Positions 35,566 through 48,641 of a stretch of 64,000 nt of DNA are shown one piece after another. Source of the stretch: Sclerurus mexicanus (lineage: Eukaryota; Chordata; Aves; Passeriformes; Furnariidae). The DNA is taken from NCBI GenBank assembly GCA_013396755.1, contig VWZF01005993.1, positions 829,437-893,436 on the forward strand. Reading direction: 5' to 3'. Each line of letters starts with the position of its first letter. The stretch's first letter is position 1. The notes under the pieces were generated by a model, which saw only the letters and a program-made list of their open reading frames with translations, made no database searches and had not been told where the DNA came from. Made by a program: the position numbers and the translations under genes.

Positions 35566-38500
35566 GTTCCACAAAACGTTTGGGTCTTTTATTAACTGTA
35601 GGCACATTTCCATGGGATCTGTTTTTCAAGTGAATGTAAGGGTTCCCAGTACTGGAAAACTTTAGATTCATAATGTGTTTCTTATTGTTCAGACAGTGAA
35701 ACAGCAGTGAGTAATGAAGAGAAGAATGAAAGGATTGAAGGGCAGCTGTTAACCAAAAATCTTAGGTTAGTCTTTCAGTGCAGCCAGCAAGAACCACAGT
35801 ACTTAAACTTTGGCTGAACTGAAAGGGAGGAGGGTGTCTGACTTATGAAATTACAGCATGATACATGGAAACATAACTAGACGATTTAAGTAGTTCAATG
35901 TACCTGTGACTATAGTGTCTCTTTGATGACTTTTCTGGGTATCTTTAATTCAAGGAAGCACTAAAGTGCATCCATTAGGTGGCTATTTTAATAGTTCAGG
36001 ACTTCTCCAAAGTCAAAGTCAGCAGATGACATTTTTAAAATTAAAAAAAAAAAATCCTGTTTATTAAAGGCTTAAAATGTGGTGCATGCAGCCGTAGGCG
36101 CGAGTGTCACTGAGCCGTGGTCACAGTGCCTGCTGGGTGGAGTATCTGCAGTGCTTTTGTGGTAGGTTTAGGGCCCATTGTTCACTGATGCCTTCCTGGG
36201 TAAAGGCCTGGGATTGTCTTACGAAGTGCGCTCAGTTAGAGTTGCCTCCCTTGTATTTGTGTAGGTTATTTCCTGTAATCTGTTGTTTTAATGTTCATCT
36301 AGGTGACAGTCTCTTTGTCTTTCCGTGGGCACTCATCTGGCCAGACTGAGGGTGCTTGGAGAAAGCAGTGATGTGGAGTAAGGCCAGGGGTGCCTGCTGG
36401 GTTAGGTCATTTCTAAGAGTTGGAAAATATCAGCAAATGCACAAACCAGCAGTGCTATATGCTTTGCCAAAGCAAGCATTTGTTAGTTGCCATCTATTCC
36501 CTACTGTATTTGAAATTTTCAGGGAAGAAATGCTTTCTCCTCTTCCCCTTCAGAAAGGGCTGTGTTATCTGGTACTATGGAAAATAATATATTGCAGAGT
36601 TTAATATTCTTCTGAAGCGTATTTCCTAAAGATGTGTCCCACTTTTATTGTAATGTAACATCTTGGATCTATCACGACCTGGAGTTGTTATGCTGGACAC
36701 ATTCCCAACCATGTAATTTGATGCTGTTTTGTTTGACAAACAATAACATGTAGCTCACAGTTGCCACGGTGTGAGTGGTAAGTGATAAATCACAGGTGTG
36801 GTGCTTAGCTGGGGACTGCTGGATTGTGTCCAGTAATCTTGAGGCTATGTGGAGGTGGTGGTGCAAAGCAGACTTTCAGACCCGTTTTTGAGGGTCGTGG
36901 GACTTGGTGGGGCAGGAGGGAAACAACAGGGGGGAAAACCTTAATGCCTTCCTGTGTGTGTATGTAGGGGCTGGAAAGCCAGCTGCATCTTTTCACCTTT
37001 ATGGGAGTTACTTTTCTGTTGCACAAGATAATGCCATGCTTTGTTTAGTTGTCTATATACATTTCTAAGAATTGCACTGCGTTCAGTTTTAGAGAGGGAT
37101 CACAGATTTGTTTTCTTGCCCTCGAGCTGTGCTAAACGGGGATCAAAAACAGCTTCTGAAGGTACTTTGGACAAGATGAGGGCAGGTGTGTAAGAGCCTT
37201 GTGTGTGTACCAGTGTGTTTTCCAAGTGTGTTTGTCAGGGTAATCTCTTAAGAAGCATGTGAAGATTTATTTATCCAGTAGTCTTCAGGCAGAGGTACTC
37301 AGAGATTGGTGTCAGATCCTTCTTGCAGGGTCCATAAAGAAACAGCAGATCATGGGTAATAAATATCCTTCTGTGCTGTAGGAGTTCAAGTTCAGAGGTG
37401 GACTGTCCTTTAGTTATCAAAATTGATGTCGAAACTGCTTTACGCAGTGAAGTTGCCCTGTGTGGGTTTGATGGTAGATATCATTTCTGTTTGAAATTCT
37501 GAGAGGTGTCCCGAGGAAGAGTATGTTATTGCCTTTCTTGTTAACAGGAATTGTGCTTCACTACCAATGGGCAGAATTTGGCTCTTTGGAGACATCTTAT
37601 TAAATGCTTTAGGGAATAGGTCGTACATGATGTGTTCATTTTCTTAGTAGAGTTCCCTATCACCAATGCCATTAAATGCACCATTACCAGCCATCTTATG
37701 TAAATGATTTTTCCAGTCTTTTCTCTTAGCTCAAAATACCCTTTTGGAGGGCTCTTGATTAGTTGAACTCAATTTGCTCAAAGGTTAGCAAGTTAAATTG
37801 GTATTTGGTTTTCATTAACCTGTGGAGTAATATCTTGTCATTAGGAAAGGCCTTTTGCAGGGTCTCCATCATCATTCATTTCTTGTAGCCAAGTGCTTTG
37901 CCTTTTCTATCCAATTCACACTGTAAAGGATGCTGCTGTAAAAAAGCAGCTTGTCCTTTGTATCCCAAACCCCCCTCCCCCCATGGCACTATGTTAATCC
38001 AGAAGTGTTGTGTAGGGGGTTCAGTCAGCAAGAGCATCTTTTCATTCTGAAATTTTTTTAGATAGTCTTGAATTAGGTTTTGTTCAGGTGTCATCATTAC
38101 AATTTCTTAGGAGTATTTATTGCTTTGCTGACTGAGGCACAGTTGAGTGATCAGAAATTAACGGTATAAAGATACAACTCTGGGGGAACAGGTCACTTTC
38201 TGCAGTGGCAGACTTTCAAGAAACACAGACTAGAAAATGCAAAATATGCTGCTAAGGAAGGTTTGTGGGGTTCTTTTGGTTTTTTGGTTATTTTTTCTTC
38301 TTGAATAATGACAGCTTTCATGCATATCTGCAGGAAGGAATGTAAAGACAGGGCTCTAAACATATGATTGCAGCAGAATTCTGAATAATGCCTGGACTAT
38401 CTATTACCCTGTAATTGCTACCTATCAAAGCTGTGTTGCATTAATATGACTGATCCTCCAAGGTGGTTCAGGCGCCTCCTGCTCTTGTTCTGCCCAATGC

Positions 38501-40917
38501 CTCATTTTGAAGTAGAATCATGTCCCTTCCTCCTGATGCATCTCTTTCCCTCATACTAAATTGATAAAAGCAACATATTTGAACATAAATAAAATTAATG
38601 GAGCAATAAAACAAAAGAAATTGTATTCTACTAAATCCTCTCTGTTTGCTTTGCTTAAAAAACCAATACATTACTCTAGGGATAAAGAAAAGCAGCACAA
38701 GACAAGCTCTGAATCAAGTGAGTTTCATATGTGCTTTCCATTCAAAAGAGGGAAGCTTCCATACAAACACTTGCTGTAAGAAAGCAAACCCAGCAGGTTA
38801 ATTTTGGGTTCCCAAGACTGACAGTAGAATATCGAGTGAGATTTTTTTCCAATGCTGAACAAAAGTCAAAATTGTTGAAGAGGAAAGATGGCAAATTCCT
38901 GTCTTTGTGGAAAACAGAAATAATTTTTGTCTTGTAGGCTGCAGTTTCAGCCTGCTCATGATTTATTACTTTTATCAACTCACAAGTTTGGCTGCAGAAA
39001 CTGAGTTTTGATAACAGAAGTGTATAATATTTAAAGTATGGGGTTTTTAAATTATTTTTTAAATAATATTGCTTTTAGAAAGATGTGTAACAGTGGGTAG
39101 CACCCCCCCATCACTTATTCAATTTATTAGTAATATCACAATTGCAACATGTGCTTCTGGAGTTGGAGCAGGAATCCTATTTTAGCTGAAATGCTGCAGG
39201 TTGGTGTCATCTCTTCATGCAAACTGGTGACCAAAGTGATTTCTGGAGCAGCCATATGGTGTTCTCCGAGGTCTTTAGCCCTGACACTGCGATAACTCTA
39301 TTCTTCTGCTCTGCCTGCAAAGACGTTAATGGAAGGACTGTACTACGGCAGAGGGAGGGAACAGGGATTATTCGAGCTACTTCCCAAGAAGAACCAGCAG
39401 CTGGTCCCCCAAGAGAGGGCTCAGAGGGCTCACCCCCCTGTCCTCACCCATCTCTGGGGAGGCTGCAGGCCGGGCTGGCCCTGGCAGTGCAGAGTGGCAG
39501 AAGGGGAGGCCCATGCACTTCAAGTTTTAATCAGGTGAAGTAGCAATTTGAATGCTGTAGGAGTCTGAATTTTTGTCCATAAAGCTTTGCTGCATTAAAA
39601 ATTACAGAAACAATAGAAAAGCTGTAAAAAAACAAAACTCACTTTTACCTTATGAAAAACCCAAGAATAGACACAACCCAATCTATTATGCCTCATTAAA
39701 CAGGAATTTAGAAATCTCCTTAATGTTTTTTCAGTTCATTTACCAAATTTTTGTTGTCTCTTTTTGTTTGTTTTTTTTAAGTCGAATTACACAAGTCTGT
39801 TATTACACTTGAATAATAGCAAAAGAAAGAAAGTAGAACCTGATTAAAATGTGACTTTCTTGAGGAATGTTGCTTTATCAAAAGAATCAGTGTTTGGTTT
39901 TGAGGTATCACAGTATTTAAACAGATGGATTAGTGTCTAGGATGTAAAAGATACATATTAGAACTTCGTTTATAAATAAAGTTAGATTGGTTGCAAATGG
40001 AAAAAAAAATATTGCTGAAACTCGTGACCTAACCTAGGTGAAGGTTGAAGGCATCTGTTTTACTTTCTAATCATGTTCGTAATTGTTTGCTCTGCATTTG
40101 CCCTTTCACCCCTAAGAAAGGTTTCACTTTTCCTGTGCTTGTAGTGCTGTGAGGTGCAAAGTTTGTCTGGTGTGTGGCAGAGGCCTCGTGCTGTCTTTAT
40201 TCAGCAGTTTTAGCCTTTCTGCTTCGGCAAGGAAAGCAGTTTGTTCCCTGTTCACCAACAGAAACACCAAAGATGTTCTCCCTCCTTCCCCAAACGTGCT
40301 AATAAAGAACTTGAAAAGCTGATTGTTCCCTTCTGGCACGAGCCCTAAGAGAAGCTCTAAGTTTCTCAACCTTAATCAGTTTGAGGCAAGATGTCATAAA
40401 GTAATTGGACTCGGTTTAGAGGAATTGCCTGGAATTGTTTCAGGCCAAACTGTCAAGGGCAAAGAGAGGAGCAGTAGCTTATTGAATCTAAAGCCCGAGC
40501 TCACCTTTGATACGTCTACATTCCAGTTTAAAGAGCTCTTAAAATCCCTTTCTTGTGTGCCTCTCAGCAGCACTGTGTGGGCAAATAAATTCTTTTAGGG
40601 AGTTTGCTTAGGGATGTAAATACGTGCTTTTTTATGAATAAAGCATTTTTCTGAGTTGTGTGGCCCTGTCCCTGTTGGAGGGCTGGTTGCAGAAGCCCAG
40701 ACGGCTGCGTCATCCTGGCTGTGTGGCAGAGCACGGCGAGGACCAGGTCCTTGAACAGGGCTCCTGGCTTCTCCCGTAACCCAAATAGCAGCCACTGGAT
40801 GGGAGTCTTCAGGGAGGGGCAGGGGGAAATGTCTAGTGGAAAATAATTCACAAAGCAGACGCTTTGTGTCAGTTTTTCCTATTGCCACACTCCAAATTTT
40901 CTGGGTCTTTGGGTGTG
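35566..40917. other. Long non-coding stretch, nothing distinctive
   Basis: No exon or repeat family is recognised over more than 5 kb. An A-run of 12-13 bases lies near 36042-36054. Positions 36860-36960 and 39370-39540 are GC-richer with chance-length frames (up to 108 codons). Positions 38540-38700 are A-rich on the plus strand, opposite to the general T bias. Confidence 0.55.
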
Positions 40918-40948
40918 TTTTTTTTTTGTTTCTTTTTTTTTTTTTTTT
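40918..40948 (+). repeat. T-rich homopolymer tract
   Basis: Runs of 10 and 16 T are separated by a short gtttc interruption. This could be the remnant of a poly(A) tail of a minus-strand retroposed sequence. However, I recognise no parent transcript to its right, and no target-site duplication is evident. Confidence 0.9.
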
Positions 40949-40960
40949 GCTTTTAACACT

Positions 40961-40980
40961 GCCTTGTGAGAACACAAGGC
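40961..40980. repeat. Perfect hairpin, 8-bp arms, 4-base loop
   Basis: The arms gccttgtg (40961-40968) and cacaaggc (40973-40980) pair perfectly around the loop agaa. The hairpin lies 12 bases to the right of the T-tract. On the minus strand this reads as a stem-loop followed by an A-run. I do not recognise a function. Confidence 0.85.
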
Positions 40981-43900
40981 TTCTTCTGGCTGAGGACTCA
41001 GGCAAGATCAACTTAAAAAAAAAATCAATTGCTAACTATTAGGCTGCATTATATTAACATGTACTTAGATGAGTCTGTCTCAGCTGTACAGCAGGGAAGG
41101 CATCCTGGGTCATCCATGGAAATAGGGCCTTCCCCAGTGGGCTGGATTCTGATGTCTCCCCACCAAGCTCTCGAGTGCTGCAGCCCTTTGGGGAGCACTT
41201 GGCAAATAAAGCTGGTCCTGGGTCAGGAGGGACCCCCCTGATTCCACCCTCTGATGCTGGGCAAGACAAATAACTTCTGGTGGTTCCTCTGTTAGTGCAA
41301 AGGGAGTGGGATATGCGGGTGCTGATGGCAGGCGAAGGATGCAGGGTATAGGCTGGAGTCACACCACAGAAAGGAGAATTGGCACCTGTGCCAGAGAATT
41401 TAGAGTGCAGGTTGTGATGGGGATTGCTTAGAATAGAGGGCTTGTGCCTTCACTCTTCAGCTTCGCTTGGAGAAAGGTACACCAGCTCTTGTCTGCTTCT
41501 GCTGGCTTTATTCTCCTTTAGACCAATTATGGAAAGGCAGAATCAAAAACTAACTTGAGAGCAGTTGGGAAAATGAAGCAAAACGGTTGCAGGCTTAAGC
41601 TTTCAGCAGGAACAGCTGGCACAGGCATGTCTCCTGGCAAGTGACTTCTTGACTTGGAAAAGCACATGTCACTTCTGGTTGGGGTTGTTGGGTTCCTGGG
41701 ACCAGTCCTGAAGTTTTGAACCCTGCAGAAGTTCCTCTGATGCCCAGAGCTGAGCTGGGAAGGATCATGTTTCAACAGCTCCATCTGTTTTTTCCCCCGG
41801 GGCACTGTTTTCATCCCTCTTCTGTCTCTGAAAGGGAAAAACCTGATTTGTTTTCTGATTTGCGTATTTGGAAGAAGAGGGAAGGACTGGGCTGTGTGGG
41901 AGAAGGCCAGGTGAGGAGAGAAGGGCTTGGTACGTGTTGATACAGAACACTAGAAGGGTCCACACTGCCATTTCAGTGGCAGCAGAGCTGCTTATCTATG
42001 ACTGTTCTGTCTGTCACCCCTTCAATTGAAATGACTTCAGCCACTTGCTGCAGAGTGAATGAAAGCAGATTTTCCCTTTGCTGCATGTATTTAGTGCTGA
42101 GCTATGACTGTCATATTGCTGTACTTGGTGGCTCATCATTGCGCTCGATGTGTGTGTAGGAATCAGCAAATGAAGGTTTGCCTTCAACCCCGAACATGCT
42201 TGGGGTAGTTAACAGTGTGTTTGCTTTTCAGCAGTGAAATGTGATAGGAAATAATTTAGATCTGGTGTTTTCAGAGCAGTACTTGCACATGAGGCTTCTA
42301 AATACCTGAGAAGGAAATTAGGTGCCTAATTCCTTTGGGCCCTTCCTGTGGATTAGTTGTATGGCTTGAAGGATACTGGTGAATTTAGTGCTGCAAACTC
42401 TGTGGGATCCATGTGTGCCTTTGGTGTGTATATTGCAGTGTCACATGGAGCACCTTGTTACTCAGGGCTCAGTAATGTAGGGTTTAGTAGCACATTCCAG
42501 TATATCATGCTAAACTTAGACTTGCTGAAACTGTGTACACCAACCACACTTGATGGAAAATCAGAATTTAAAAAGTTGTAAGACCCGATCATTCATGTTT
42601 TAGACTTTCCTGTTTTGCAGAGCTCTTTTGTCCTCCTAGAACTGGTCTCTCAACCATCCCACCTTCCCAAGCCTTCCAGATCAGAGCTTACCTCCTCCAA
42701 AGCACTGATTTGTGTTTCTTCCATGCAGTGCTGTCTGGAAGGAGCATTTTAGCCTTTCTGATCTAAAATCTGTGGGTGATTATCACGGGTCCATGAGAAT
42801 TGTTTGAAAAAAACCCAAGTTTGCATGTGCTGTAGAGCAGTGGATGTGTATGAAAATTCCTCAGATGTGAGGAGGTCACAGTTTGCAAAGACTGTAAATC
42901 ATTACTTTATTAATTGATAAGGCTTTTCTTTTCCCTCTCCAAATTTCTGGGAAAAAGTAAGGGAATATGAAATGCTGTCTTAGGAACTAAATAGCCCTCC
43001 CTCCCCTTACATGTGAACTGTTACAGATTTAAACTGAACCCATAGTGCTGTTTGTATTTTATATGCGTGTTCATTTCTTTTACTCTTTCTATGTTGACCA
43101 AAAAAGAATCTTTCATGGGAGTTCAGAGAGTTTATTTTAAATGATGTATTATTTACACAGTGGTAATGGCTTCTTTGTAAAGATGTCTTTTGAAACTTTT
43201 TAGCATGCATATTATCATTTAAATTCACACAGAGAGACTATTTAAAATGTGTATTACAGTGTGCATGTGTATTTAGGGGCTTGTGTATATTATTTTATCC
43301 TAATGGGTAATCCATCTTTTCATTGCGTATTTAGGAACACTTAAATCCATGGATTATTCAGTAGGTGAGTGTGCACATTAGCTCTGCAAGCTGAAATTCA
43401 GATGAAATGTTACTGTGTTTAAAAACACACCCAAAAAATGAGTAAATCGGCTTTTCTTGCACTGTTCTTGGGCAGGAGGACGCTCTAAGAATCAGTCAAT
43501 GTGTATGTTCCACCCACAGGTATTGCCTTTACGTTAGGGAAGAAAACCTTCCCAGTAAACAGTAGTGCTCTTACTTCTCAGCTGTCTTCTCCTTGCGTTC
43601 CCTTTGGCTTCCAGACAAACCATGAGGAACTGAAGCAGTTTTAATTTGAGAAAAAAATTTCTCTTAATTCTTGGCATTAGTTCTGCCTACTAGGAAAGAA
43701 GAATAGTGTTTTCTTTGTCAAAGCTGCTGTCACTTGAAGTAGTGGGAATTGGCAGGTTTGGAAGATGCTCCTTTATGAAGACTTAATTTTCAGGCTTCAA
43801 TCTGGTCATCTTTTGGATGGAGAAATACCACTGACAAGCTTAGCTCTCATCTGATTTTGCATGAGTGTTTTCACTGAGACCAAGAAGAAACAGGTTAAGA

Positions 43901-44993
43901 ATGGCTTGCCTTTTTATTCTTGTTGCCTTCTTGTTTATTTCCATGAGTGCTAACATGAAAACAGAATCTTTTCCCTCTGGAGAATTTGCTTCTGAAGCAG
44001 TCTTGAACCAGAGGTAGTGATCAATTCTGCTTGTTGTTCAAGGAGCATGGAGGAGCAGCTTCCAAGTTACACTGATCTGGTAACTTGGTCATATTTAAGA
44101 AAGCATATCTTCATATTTGAGGTGGGTCAGGCTGATGAAATGGGAGTGTATAGGCAGGGAAGCCAACTCAAGGCAGCTCTTTGCCTTGCTCAGTGATCCT
44201 TGGCACAGAGGAGCAGTGTGTTCTCCTCAGGACGCTGCCTCCCACCCCAGTAGCTGCTGCTTCTAGGCTTTCAGTGGTTTGGTTTTTTTTTTTAAAGGAT
44301 GCTAATCCATGGCAAACCATGACACCTGCAACTGGATTCAGGACTGGAGAGGTGGCTGTAATCCACCTTTTTTTCCTTAAAAGAACTGTGACTGTTTTTG
44401 CTCTGAAGTCCCTTAAGAAATTGTGTGGATGTACAAAAGCTGGTGAGCAGCTGAAGGAGCTGGAATATAGAAACTCCTTGTGTTCATTTGCGGTAGCAAA
44501 CAGCTCGTAAGCTGCGTGCAGGTGCAAAGGAACATCTCACAAGCCTTGGACAGCAGCCTCTGAGCATCGCTGCAATCCTGCTCAAATCAACCCTTTGATA
44601 TGCAAAGAGGAGACGGATTGGATTCAGCCATCCGAGACGAGGCAGTGAACGCTCAAGCAGAGAAAGCAAGCGTGTCCCAAAGAATGAGCCACTTGTACGT
44701 ACTGAAGTCAAGCAAGCAGATGTCTTTCTGCTCTCTTGTACTCCACAAATATGGTATTTGCTGCTGTATAAGCAGCTATGCGAGCCAGTTGCTGGAGTAT
44801 CTTTTCATCAAATGGCACAGAACTGATAAATCAGCGCAGTCTATTTCAAGGAGGAGGACATGCAACAGAAAAAAAGCAAAGCAGTAACTTTTACTGAGTC
44901 TACAAATGTGGGACGTGGCCTCGGCCAAAGTTTGTGTTGGCCCTCGAGGGAATTGCAGTTGCTGCCATCCGAAACATTGGAACTTCGGTCTGT
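40981..44993. other. Non-coding stretch, nothing distinctive
   Basis: An A-run of ten lies near 41015-41024. A T-run lies at 44282-44293. Positions 41080-41360 are GC-richer, with a 102-codon minus-strand frame of unknown meaning. No repeat family or exon is recognised. Confidence 0.55.
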
Positions 44994-45070
44994 CTTTTTT
45001 TTCCTGGGTTTGGGTTTTTTGTTTGTTTGGTTAGTTTGGTTTTTGTTTTTCTGGAGTTTTTTTGTCTTTC
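44994..45070 (+). repeat. Low-complexity T/G-rich tract
   Basis: Degenerate TTTG/TTTGG units and T-runs fill about 75 bp with almost no A or C. A short plus-strand frame through it encodes a hydrophobic FVCL-rich run, a by-product of the T/G composition and not a membrane protein. Confidence 0.85.
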
Positions 45071-46870
45071 TTATTGTGCAGTTACCAGTACTCAGGTGCA
45101 CTCAGTCTCTGTTGGTGACAACAAAGGGACTGCTATCATAAAAGTATTTTTCAGCTCTGGGCTGGTACCATTATTTTCTTGTGAACCGTGGATAAAACAG
45201 ACCAGACCACCGGTCCTGTTGGTATGAGAAGATGCTGTTCCCTGGGAGTCTCTCTTGCTGGATGTAGCTGAGCTCAGTGAAGGGAACACCCAAACTAAAA
45301 GTCACCGTTCTGCTCTTGATTTTTGACATAAACACTGCAATTAAGTTCTGCTCACCATCAGTTTTCCTGTGCCTAATTCCATGGCAGTGTTAATGTAGGG
45401 GTAGCAAAGGCACAGACATTTATTAGCTCTCAACCGAGTAATGTAGGGATGTCTGTTCTGCAAAGGCTTTATGTTTTTGACACCAATGTGTTATTTACCA
45501 TTTCCCCAAATATCTCATAAAGCAGTGGTGAGTGAAGAGACAGTGATATCAAAGCATAAAGTGTGAAGCTTTTGACCGTCTTTAATGGGTCATTTTGATG
45601 GCTTTCTCCAAACCCCAGCTGTTCTAAATTAAATACTGTTAGGTAGATGTTACAGAATTTGCCTTCTGCATGAAGAGAGGGAATTTTTCCACCCCCACTT
45701 TTCAGCCTACTATTACGGCTACAAGAGGCTTGTCATCCTACACTTCTTAAGGAAGCCAGATTTTTGGCTTGGGTTCAAACATATGTTTCTCTGCTGCTGC
45801 CTTGTGTGCTCTCTGGTCTGCCTTTGGAAAACAGTTTCAACTGATGCTCTTCCCCAAATTTCCTTCCCCCACTCCTGAAATGTTGCAGGCATGTATGAAG
45901 TATGACTGCTGGATTGACAAGAAAATTCGTGTCTCCTCAGAAGACTGAACTTTATTCTGTAGCCACTTAATAGATTTTTCAGTCTGTTTAAAATTAATAT
46001 TTAAAAAAATCTATAGCAGAGTTGCCCTAGACATCAGGAACTTGTACTAAAAAGGAAGGGCGCTCCATTTATTAATAGCAGTATTGTTAGTATTGTTTAA
46101 ATATTTAATGGAGAAGTGATGACAGACTGTCCATTGGCTGCAGTGCCGTAGTTTCAAGGACCTGAATTCCCATGTTAGCAATTTGTACGGGTCTGTGGTG
46201 CTTTCTAGTCTGTGTGAATGTGACCTGCATCTAAATGAAAGCAGCTGGTGGAGGCATGAAGTGGAAAGCATGGTGTTGAAACGCATAAAGACTGGCTGCT
46301 CCCGTGGGCAGAGAGTGTCCTGGGACCTTTGTGTTCTCAGCTTTTGCGAGTTTTAATAACCAGTTTGGGGGAGTAGCTAAAGCAGCAGACACTTTGTCCT
46401 GTGAATTTGTAACCAGCCCATCCTCAGATGTCTCAGCCTGTAATGAAGTGGCAGTGAGAGGATGCTCAGTGGGGTTATTTGACATGTGTTTTTGAAAAGT
46501 ACTTCTACCTGGAGGGGAAAACCAATGTAAAGGAAAAAAACCCCAAACTTGGGCCATGGTTATGTGAGAGGGGGCTTAAACTCTGAGAACTCCTATGTCA
46601 GCTGTCTGAGGCATGAGAGAAAGAGAGTAGTTAGTGCTTTGTATTTACCACTCAGAGGATGTTAAAGGATTTAAGCAGCTGCTTAGTTGTGTGAAGTCAG
46701 GGTTTATTACAAGGTTTGGGCAGTCTTCCTTTGTTTTGATTTTGTTGCTTCTAACTTCAAGTACTGCATTAGAGAAGGAAAAAAGCCTCTGCAAAATCCC
46801 AATGCTCTGTGGGTATTTTTCTTTCCCGAATTACCAACTTTTAGAACCTCTCCCCATGCGGGTCCTGCCT
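45071..46870. other. Non-coding stretch, nothing distinctive
   Basis: Unique-looking AT-rich sequence with no recognised gene or repeat. Confidence 0.55.
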
Positions 46871-46964
46871 CTATAAATAACCCAGCTGCTTCTGCCTACC
46901 AATCAATTCCTGCAGCGTGCAGTGGGTGCCACTGGGGTTCTAATGCTGCCCATCAGTCTCAGGT
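46871..46964 (+). promoter_or_regulatory. TATA-like box followed by a strong splice donor
   Basis: TATAAATA at 46872-46879 is followed 83 bp later by a near-perfect donor (cag then gtaagag, GT at 46963-46964). With the usual 25-30 bp TATA-to-start distance, transcription would begin near 46905, giving a first exon of about 55-60 bp. Neither element is rare alone. Surrounding GC is moderate and there is no CpG enrichment. This is a speculative pairing. Confidence 0.18.
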
Positions 46965-48479
46965 AAGAGACTGGGCTTAGCCCGGCCACTTCACTGCCAG
47001 CCCTGCAAACCTGGCCCTCGGGGCCTCTGCGGGGAAGGGTTTTGATGCTCTTGTTCCTCAGTGGTGACAAACTCCTCCATTGTGGCTGCTGCATTACAAT
47101 GGTCGCAGAGGACTTGATCCATTGACTATGCTCACAGTGACTTCAATGAGCCATTTCTCACCCTCCTAATTTCTTTAGTCCTGAATCTACACCTTTAAAT
47201 AGGAAGCAGCTATAAAGGAGCAGAAGCAGAAATTTGGAAAAGTTAAAGCTTGGCAGGTTCATATCTAGGTCCTCTCCCAAGTTTGGGGAGTACTGAGAGG
47301 TATGGGGTCACCTCTAGCAGTTTTTAGTGGATTTGTTGCAGCAATTAGAAGAACATGCCTCCTCCTGCTCTAGCACATATTTGCCAGTCTGCAGAGCTCC
47401 CTGGAGCCCTCGCCTTACCTGTTGTGGGCACCACCTCTCTGTTCCTATCTGCTGCCTGCTAGCAGGTGGATCACAGCTTCATCTGCCTGTTACAGCCGAA
47501 ACAGCAGGAAGCATTTCTGCCAAAATGAGGCATTTTCATGTGTTTATTTATTCAAGGTTAAGGCTTCCATGAAGGCACGTAAATATATAATAGTGGATGT
47601 AGGCACATGGATACATTTTCATGAGGCTTTGAAAAGACTTTTGTAAGTAGATGTTAGAGCGACAGTTGTGTGCTTTGTTCAGGAGCTTTTTGGGAAATGC
47701 TGGAAGAAAATAATTAGATCAGGCTTGGTTTTCTGGGGTTTTGCTTATTTTTATAAGGGATATGGTTTGTATTTGTCCATTTGCAAGGTTTGTTCATAAA
47801 GTGATAGTTTTTCCACAGTATTTGAAATTCTCACAGCAGAGGGGAAAAAAGCTTCAGTTAGCCCTTTAGCCTTCCATTCAAGTAAACAATAGTGGGCATA
47901 GCCAAAAATCTTGCTAGCAGGCAAAAGCCTGTTTTTACTGATGCTGAGACAAACAATGTTAATTATATCAAAGAATCAACAGTGTATGTTTATCCCACAT
48001 CTCCGTTTGAGAGCTCTCGGACTGACTGGGGGATGTTGTTTGCAAATACAGCACTGTTGTCCAGGGGGTCTTGCAGTTTAAGGGATTTCACCTGCTCTCT
48101 TTGGATCACTTTTCCCTCTTTTGCTCTTGTTGTGGTTGGTGTTCTCTGTGGCTGAAAGTGTGTGTATTAATTTAAGAGAGGACTTTGGAAAGAAATAATG
48201 ATAAATATTTTCCAAATTATGTCAAAATATGATACATTTTTCGTCAGTCTGACATTTCAGGATGGAAACATTGTGCTTCGACAGGCTCTTCGCAGGGATC
48301 TATGTAATGTTATCCTTGCCCTGAAATGCCTGATCTGCCAGATGATGCACTTACATGCTTAGATACGTTTTCCAAAACCTTAAATTTTCCTGTTCTGAAG
48401 GAACAGTAGTAACAAGTTGATTGGAAAGAACAACAGAGGGAAACACCCATTAAAAAGTTCCATGCTCTGTGAGTTCCAG
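46965..48479. other. Non-coding stretch, nothing distinctive
   Basis: No gene or repeat is recognised. The plus-strand frame at 47327-47572 (81 codons, cysteine-rich) resembles no family I know. Confidence 0.5.
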
Positions 48480-48639
48480 GAGAGTGTGGGCAGGCACGGT
48501 TGCTCTTTGGCAGCGTGGTCCCCCAGCCCGAGTTGCCCGGGGCAGTGCTCTGTCAGGGTTCCAGAGGCAGCAGCTCTGGCTGGCAGGGTGCACAGTCACT
48601 GCTCACAGTGCCGGGAAGGCTTTGCAGGAAGGGAAGAAG
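48480..48639 (+). other. Weak exon-like segment with strong donor
   Basis: A consensus donor (aag followed by gtgagt, GT at 48640-48641) follows a GC-richer 160-bp segment preceded by a weak acceptor (gagttccag). The segment is open in a plus-strand frame with several cysteine and histidine residues, but no zinc-finger spacing is evident. The acceptor lacks a good pyrimidine tract, which argues against a real exon. Confidence 0.12.
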
Positions 48640-48641
48640 GT

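Noticed and set aside
44990..45141. Plus-strand frame encoding a very hydrophobic F/L/V-rich run
   Set aside because: It is explained by the T/G low-complexity tract and is not a membrane protein.
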